64,000 nucleotides of DNA from JADKAV01 sp963704075 (GTDB taxonomy: Bacteria; Actinomycetota; Actinomycetes; S36-B12; UBA10799): the NCBI GenBank assembly GCA_963704075.1, contig CAVPGV010000008.1, forward strand, positions 7,218-71,217, written 5' to 3'. How positions within the stretch are numbered: the stretch's first letter is position 1; every line of letters begins with the position of its first letter. The notes under the pieces are model-generated. The model did not search any database. It had not been told where the DNA came from and saw only the letters and a program-made list of their open reading frames with translations. The translations under genes were made by a program, and so were the position numbers. Below are positions 59,350-64,000 of the stretch, piece by piece.

Positions 59350-60003
59350 CTATCCGTGCGCCAAGGCGTCCAGCGCCTGCTCGATGGGAGTCGGGCCGTT
59401 GTTGAACTCGATCGTGCGTCCGCCGAGGTCCGAACGGGCCACCACGGCCGCGATCACCGCGGCGACGTCGGCCCGAGCAACAGTCGCGGCCGATCCGGTG
59501 TCGACATCGATGCCTCCGGTGCCGGGATCATCGGTCAGACCGCTGGGCGCGAGGATCGTCCAGGCCAGGTCGCTGGCGCGCAGATGGGCGTCGGCCGCGG
59601 CCTTGGCTTGCGCGTACGGGTAGAAGGAATGGTCGGCGGGCACACCGTGGTCGGGCCCGGCACCGAAGTACGACACCATCAGGTACCGCGCGACTCCCGC
59701 CGAAGCCGCAGCATCCATGGAGCGGATCGCGGCATCCCGGTCGACGGCGTAGGTGCGCTGGGGATCGCCCCCGCCGGCACCCGCGGACCAGATCACCAGG
59801 TCGTGACCGCGCAGCAGATCAGCGAGGGCATCGGTGTCCATGGTTTCGACATCCGCGACCACAGCCCGCGCACCCGCATGCACCACATCGTCACGGTGCT
59901 GCGGATTGCGGATCACCGCGTCCACCTGATGGCCCGCGGCGTGCAGCAGCGGGATCAGGTGGAGTGCGACCTTGCCGTGCCCACCGATGAGTGCGATATC
60001 CAT
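59350..60003 (-). CDS. NAD(P)-binding Rossmann protein (YwnB/NmrA-like)
   Basis: A 217-residue atypical SDR. The dinucleotide loop is ALIGGHGKVALHL (about residues 4-16), VADVETMD and GHDLVIWSAGAGGGD follow, with a tyrosine-lysine-like YPYAQAKAAAD. The C-terminal ILAPSGLTDDPGTG matches YwnB-type reductases. ATG 60003 begins directly at the first strand. Role unknown, possibly quinone or flavin reduction. Confidence 0.78.
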   Translation of the reverse strand: MDIALIGGHGKVALHLIPLLHAAGHQVDAVIRNPQHRDDVVHAGARAVVADVETMDTDALADLLRGHDLVIWSAGAGGGDPQRTYAVDRDAAIRSMDAAASAGVARYLMVSYFGAGPDHGVPADHSFYPYAQAKAAADAHLRASDLAWTILAPSGLTDDPGTGGIDVDTGSAATVARADVAAVIAAVVARSDLGGRTIEFNNGPTPIEQALDALAHG

Positions 60004-60210
60004 GTCGGCAGTCAATCACGTTGACGCCGACCCGTGGTTTCGGTGCCGGGCCGTTCGCGCTACCGTCTGCGCGCGCGCAGTCCTTCATATACGATCGTGA
60101 GAATCGTTCCGATTCAGTACGGGACGTTCGGGTGAATCCCTTCAGGATCCGGCGAACGGGCTCCGATACTGCGTTTCGACAGAGGACACGCTCAATCCGT
60201 ACGTGTATCG

Positions 60211-60658
60211 CTAGCCTGGGGCAATCGGGCGGTGACAACCGAGAGTCACCGATCGCTCACCCGACAGGAACGACAAGCGCACCGTCCGCCGCGGGTTGTC
60301 CCCGTTGGGGTCGACCAGAACGATGCTCTGCCACGTGCCGAGTGCCAGCCGCCCCCCGATGACCGGGATCGTCAAGGCTCGGCGAGACGAACGCGGGCAT
60401 CACGTGGTCGCGGCCGTGCCCCAGGCTGCCGTGGCGGTGCCGGTAGATGTCGCTGGTCGGAAGCAGGCGCTCGAGGGCATCGGCCAGATCCGGTTCGGTC
60501 CCGGCGCCGGTCTCGATCAACGCCACGCCTGCGGTGGCGTGCGGCACGAAGACGCTGAGCAGACCGTCGGCTTGGTCGGCAACGAAGGATGCGGCCTCGT
60601 GCGTCAGGTCGGTGATCAACCTGTGGCCACTGGTGACCGCCAGTTCGACGCTGCGCAT
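60211..60658 (-). CDS. YjbQ/UPF0047 family protein, one frameshift
   Basis: About 148 residues when repaired. LSVFVPHATAGVALIETGAG and GSLGHGRDHVMPAFVSPSL contain the conserved His and Asp of the UPF0047 fold, which has reported thiamine-phosphate-synthase-like side activity. An extra T near 60379 derails the end; removing it restores LALGTWQSIVLVDPNGDNPR and a stop at 60213-60211. The start overlaps the META gene stop (TGATG). Confidence 0.75.
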
Positions 60659-61320
60659 CAGCCGACCGTCACCTCGGTCACCCGTCCGTCGACGACGGTG
60701 GCGTTGAGCCGGTCCGGGCGGTAGTCCTGGGTGACGGGCTTGGACTCACCATCCACCGAAACGACCCGGAAGGTGTATCCCTCGGCTTGTGCGCGGGTAC
60801 GGGCCTTGGCCGTGGTCCCGCCGATCAGGGTCGCGCCGAACGCGGCCGCCGAGTCCGGCAGGCCGTACCGCAGGATGGTGGTGTCCCCGGTCCGCAGGAA
60901 CAACTCGTCGCCGCTGGAGTCGAACCCGTCCACGAGGCTCAGAGCCTCGAAGTACTGATCCTCGGCAGCCATCAGATCGGGGTCGCCACCGATCTCGGTC
61001 CGGGCGATCGGGCCCAGGCGCAGCGAGCCGTCCTCGGATGCGGCGAACGTTCCGGAGTAGGTGTTCAGCACAGCCTTGCCCGACAGATTCCCGTCGTCAC
61101 CGAACCGCAGCGTGACATCGGAGGTGGCCAACTGCGGGTCCGGCCCCACGAGCAGCCAGTCCTGACCGGGGGCCAGGGCCTCGGGGACCGCACCACCATC
61201 GGGGACCGCCGTCGTCGCATCCGCGGTCGGCGGCGCGCTGGGAGACGGGCTGCTGCTCGTGCCGCCGCCACAGGCCGCCAGCGACGCGACGGCGACCAGG
61301 ACGACGAGCTGCAGTCTCAC
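60658..61320 (-). CDS. Lipoprotein with META (HslJ-like) domain
   Basis: A 220-residue secreted lipoprotein: signal peptide MRLQLVVLVAVASLAAC with lipobox LAAC, a Ser/Pro/Thr linker, then a META/HslJ-like beta domain (LRFGDDGNLSGKAVLNTYSG, then IARTEIGGDPDLMAAEDQYF). The C-terminal half has no clear family. GTG 61320 is supported by TACATT 7 nt upstream. The stop is shared with the YjbQ start. Confidence 0.7.
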   Translation of the reverse strand: MRLQLVVLVAVASLAACGGGTSSSPSPSAPPTADATTAVPDGGAVPEALAPGQDWLLVGPDPQLATSDVTLRFGDDGNLSGKAVLNTYSGTFAASEDGSLRLGPIARTEIGGDPDLMAAEDQYFEALSLVDGFDSSGDELFLRTGDTTILRYGLPDSAAAFGATLIGGTTAKARTRAQAEGYTFRVVSVDGESKPVTQDYRPDRLNATVVDGRVTEVTVG

Positions 61321-61351
61321 CTTCCCGAATGTACTCCTTCGCGCTGGAGAG

Positions 61352-62233
61352 CTAGCGGCCTTCCGCCCTGTCGGCCAGCGATCCGATCTCTTGCACGAAG
61401 TCCGGCCACAATGCCCTCGGGAGGTCGTGTCCCATGCCGGCGTAGCCCACGAACTTGGCGTTGCGCAGCACGCGCGCCGCCGCCAACCCACCGCTGAACG
61501 CCACCAGCGGGTCGTGCAGGCCGTGGATGACCAGAGCCGGTACCCGAAGGCGCCGCAGTTGTTCGGTGCGGTCGGGCTGGGCGGCGATGGCCGCGAGTTG
61601 TCGCAGGTATCCGCCGGGGTCGTGCGCCCGGTCGTAGGACTCGCCCGCCATCTCCAGCAGGTACTCCTCATCGAAGGCGTACCCCTTGGAACCGATGATC
61701 CGGAACGTCTCAAGCGTCATCGCCTGGGCAGACGCACGGTCGGCCACCACCCGCCGCTTCGTCAGCCGGCTGAACAGGGCCGGCTTTGGATTGCCCACTC
61801 GCCGCGACCCGGTCGAGGTCATGATCAGTGTGAGACTGCGGATGCGCTTGGGGTGGGTGATGGCGACGGTTTGCGCGATGAAACCGCCCATCGACGCACC
61901 CACGAGGTGGACGGAGTCGAGGTTCAGGGCGTCCATGAGCCCGATGGCGTCCGCCGCGAGGTCGTGAATCGTGTACGGCGGCGTCTTGCGGCGAACCACC
62001 ACATCGACCATGGAGGGGGCCCGATCCTGCATGTGCGTGGATAGTCCGACATCGCGGTTATCGAACCGCACGACAAAGTAGCCTCGCTGGGCCAGCCCGA
62101 CGCAGAAATCATCGGGCCACGCGATCATCTGCGTCCCCAGACCCATGACGAGCAGGATCGGCGGACTGGTCGGATCGCCGAACGTCTCGTAGGCGATCTC
62201 GATTCCGTTGGCTTTGGTCGTCTGCACGCTCAT
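61352..62233 (-). CDS. Alpha/beta hydrolase (hydrolase fold family)
   Basis: A 293-residue alpha/beta hydrolase. ILLVMGLGTQMIAWPDDFC contains the oxyanion loop, FDNRDVGLST is typical of this subgroup, the nucleophile elbow is VGASMGGFIAQ, the acid is in IHGLHDPLVA and the base in GMGHDLPRALWP. These resemble actinobacterial lipase/esterase-like proteins related to aclacinomycin methylesterase. ATG 62233 lies 8 nt behind TAGCCT. No partner genes are evident. Confidence 0.8.
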   Translation of the reverse strand: MSVQTTKANGIEIAYETFGDPTSPPILLVMGLGTQMIAWPDDFCVGLAQRGYFVVRFDNRDVGLSTHMQDRAPSMVDVVVRRKTPPYTIHDLAADAIGLMDALNLDSVHLVGASMGGFIAQTVAITHPKRIRSLTLIMTSTGSRRVGNPKPALFSRLTKRRVVADRASAQAMTLETFRIIGSKGYAFDEEYLLEMAGESYDRAHDPGGYLRQLAAIAAQPDRTEQLRRLRVPALVIHGLHDPLVAFSGGLAAARVLRNAKFVGYAGMGHDLPRALWPDFVQEIGSLADRAEGR

Positions 62234-62750
62234 CACTGGTAAGGCTACGTGGGGTGCGGTATTCCCGCGGCCGGACACCCGGTTCTATCCGATGTCGGGT
62301 GGGGATCGGTTGGTGGTGGTGTAGGCGCCGGTGTGTGCAGGTGGCCGTGGTGGACCCGGCGGTGGTGGTATCGACCAGGTCGCGCCAATCACCCGACCTG
62401 AACGCGCAACAGCATCGCCCATGGCGACGGCTCCAACACATCTATCCGATAGGAAGGTCCGTCGCCCTCCAACGATGCATGCGAATCGAACGCCGGGAGC
62501 AGACGCTCGACCGGGGCTCAATCAGTGCGGAACCCTTTTCAGGCGTTCCACGACCTCCAGGTCGTGACCTACCTACGCGGTCCGCAGGCTACCGCCTAGA
62601 CAGACACGCCCCACCCCCGGCGAGGTGTGTGGCGCGGCGGTGCGAGGCGGGCGCCCTGGCGCACTCCTGACCCGCCACCGTGACGACACCTCGGTTGGGC
62701 CAGGGATCGGTCGAGGAGGCGGGGCTTCGGGGTGACACGAGTCTTCGTGT
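62234..62750. other. Gene-free 517-bp region
   Basis: Short open frames here have no recognisable protein features, and base composition is mixed. Minus-strand His/Thr/Pro-rich translation near 62330-62400 is low complexity. It could be remains of the DUF222/HNH gene seen at 63750-64000, but no HNH motif was found, so nothing is claimed. Confidence 0.4.
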
Positions 62751-63653
62751 CTACGGAACCGTCACCGGGGAGCTCGGCGAAGATGCCCGCCTCCACACCA
62801 GGACGAACAGCAGGATGACCGTAATGCCGATGGTGTTGAGGATAGTTATGGACACCGTGACCAATGGATCAGCCCCAAAGGGGAAGATCATCATCAGTAG
62901 CATCGGAGCCACGTTGCGTATTGCCGTGGTTATCTCGGCAGCGTGCCTGACCGCAAGGTCCTTGACCCGAAGGCCGGAAACGAGAAGGTAGCCGCACCCC
63001 AGGCCGATGAATGGGCCGGCGATGGCGGCGATGTAGCTCTTCGTGCCCCACTCCTGCGCGAACAGATCCCAATACGCAACAAGAGTGAAGTTGACGTTGA
63101 AAAGCAGACACAGAATCGCTACCCGGACGGTCCACTGCGCCAAAGGTGGCGTGAGGTCGGGCCACCAGACCCTGAAGCCGCACCCAAGAATCAACGGCAG
63201 GAGCAGGAAGACCAGCAGCGGCCAAGCCACATCCCACGCCGACACCGTGAGCTGCACGTCGACCGCATCGACAGCGAGGGGCAGCCCAATGGGGAGGGCG
63301 ATGATGGTCCCAAAGGTCAAGATCACCAAGAGCGTGGTGGCAATGCTGACATCCGCCTTGCCCAGTTTGGCGAGGATGGGAGCGAACGGCATGCCCGCGC
63401 ACAGGGCCGCGACACAGAACCCGACCTTGATCTCGTCGGGGATCGACGACGCGATCGTCAGCAGATAGCCGATGAACACGACCGGTATGACGACGAAATT
63501 GATCACCAGAAGCCAGCCGGCAATCCTCCGATGAGCCAGGGCTTGGCCCAGCAACTCACCGATCGGGAGCCTGAGGCCCAACCCGAACGAGTTCAAGATG
63601 ACGAACAGCACCCCAAACCCATTGATCAGGACGACCTGACTGGACTGAGTCAT
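62751..63653 (-). CDS. BASS-family (bile acid:sodium symporter-like) transporter
   Basis: A 300-residue, about nine-helix transporter of the bile acid:sodium symporter / arsenite Acr3-like superfamily. NSFGLGLRLPIGELLGQAL, GFCVAALCAGMPFAPILAKL and GLRVKDLAVRHAAEITTAIR include the family's discontinuous-helix positions. Substrate is probably an organic anion. By eye this gene is less GC-rich than its neighbours and lies next to a broken gene, hinting at recent acquisition. ATG 63653 has no strong ribosome site. Confidence 0.75.
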   Translation of the reverse strand: MTQSSQVVLINGFGVLFVILNSFGLGLRLPIGELLGQALAHRRIAGWLLVINFVVIPVVFIGYLLTIASSIPDEIKVGFCVAALCAGMPFAPILAKLGKADVSIATTLLVILTFGTIIALPIGLPLAVDAVDVQLTVSAWDVAWPLLVFLLLPLILGCGFRVWWPDLTPPLAQWTVRVAILCLLFNVNFTLVAYWDLFAQEWGTKSYIAAIAGPFIGLGCGYLLVSGLRVKDLAVRHAAEITTAIRNVAPMLLMMIFPFGADPLVTVSITILNTIGITVILLFVLVWRRASSPSSPVTVP

Positions 63654-63749
63654 GTTGCTCGATTCTCGCGAGGTGGCCGGTTCGAGGAGGCCAACGCTAG
63701 CCGAGTGGGACTTCGAATCGTGGTTGATGCCCGCGAATGTCGACCCAAG

Positions 63750-64000
63750 CGAAAGTACTTGGAGTTGCCGAATTTGGGTAGGTCGGTGGGCCGGTCGGTG
63801 GTGTCGGTGGATCGGGTGGCGATCTCGGCTGGGGCGTCCGGGCCGGCCGGTGCGGCGTACACGTCGAACGCGGCGGCCGGGGCGGCGCCGGTCGCGGCAT
63901 CGAGGCGACCGTTGAGAATCCAGGTGTTGTCCAGCCCCGGTGACAGGTACACCCGCCGGCGTGACCGGTCGCGCTGGCAAGGTCGTCGTGGATGTCGGGG
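63750..64000 (-). pseudogene. DUF222/13E12-type HNH endonuclease remnant (runs off the window)
   Basis: The minus strand at 64000-63752 reads YLSPGLDNTWILNGRLDA, then AAFDVYAAPAGPDAP, resembling the interior of actinobacterial DUF222-HNH (13E12 repeat) proteins. Similarity stops near KFGNSKYF and runs into unrelated sequence, so the gene is broken. Its start lies beyond the window end. Assignment is tentative. Confidence 0.45.

Noticed and set aside
62285..62521. C-terminal part of the DUF222/HNH gene split by the BASS gene
   Set aside because: No HNH motif or recognisable DUF222 segment could be read in any frame, so the two stretches were not joined.

Overview
The window is very GC-rich, densely packed DNA from an actinobacterium (Actinomycetota). 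Family content supports this: a wax ester synthase/diacylglycerol acyltransferase (WS/DGAT), nickel superoxide dismutase with its maturation protease, F420-type PPOX enzymes, DUF6159, DUF2236 and a DUF222-type HNH remnant. About twenty start codons sit 6-8 nt behind a TAnnnT box, the actinobacterial leaderless-mRNA arrangement. No rRNA, tRNA, CRISPR array or intact insertion sequence was seen, and the species cannot be named.

Layout. 1-7.7 kb: a diverged tandem duplication (unit about 4.8 kb) of vWA protein - MoxR ATPase <- | -> WS/DGAT - PPOX protein - flavodoxin-like reductase. Copy 1 is cut by the window start. Copy 2 carries frameshifts in moxR and the reductase, and the duplication junction clips the 3' end of its vWA gene. 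7.8-27 kb: haloalkane dehalogenase, DUF2236 oxygenase-like protein, NmrA-like reductase, aldehyde dehydrogenase, a polytopic GT-C-like protein, DUF6159, an unannotated 43-aa basic protein with its own promoter and terminator, fasciclin lipoprotein, hydrolase + flavin monooxygenase, YfcC transporter, macro domain, secreted coiled-coil protein, TM + beta-propeller protein, DUF1254-like protein, YceI and DUF429. 27.1-30.6 kb: a sulfur operon of HTH-PocR-like regulator, sulfide:quinone oxidoreductase, DUF1641, DsrC/TusE-like and DsrE-like carriers. 30.8-40.5 kb: lipoprotein, DEAD-box helicase, divergent sodN/sodX, small enzymes, SDR/MEKHL pair, PASTA-like membrane protein, CREST hydrolase, and a basic protein. 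40.6-46.8 kb: 5'-truncated PiT transporter, SulP anion transporter, LigB-type dioxygenase, beta-carbonic anhydrase, MFS exporter.

47.5-58.5 kb is an acetate-uptake region on the minus strand. One overlapping operon encodes a LytS-type kinase, LytTR regulator, two-TM protein, SSS symporter, DUF294 nucleotidyltransferase and a membrane PAS-DnaQ exonuclease. Beside it are DUF485 protein, ActP symporter and acetyl-CoA synthetase. The inferred logic is sensing, import and activation of acetate, with an unexplained nucleotide-chemistry pair. 58.7-64 kb holds SHOCT, NAD-binding, YjbQ, META-domain, hydrolase and BASS-transporter genes and a broken DUF222/HNH remnant.

At least ten conserved genes contain single-base frameshifts, mostly apparent insertions. 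This looks more like residual sequencing or assembly error than mass gene decay, so these are annotated as CDS with the break noted.
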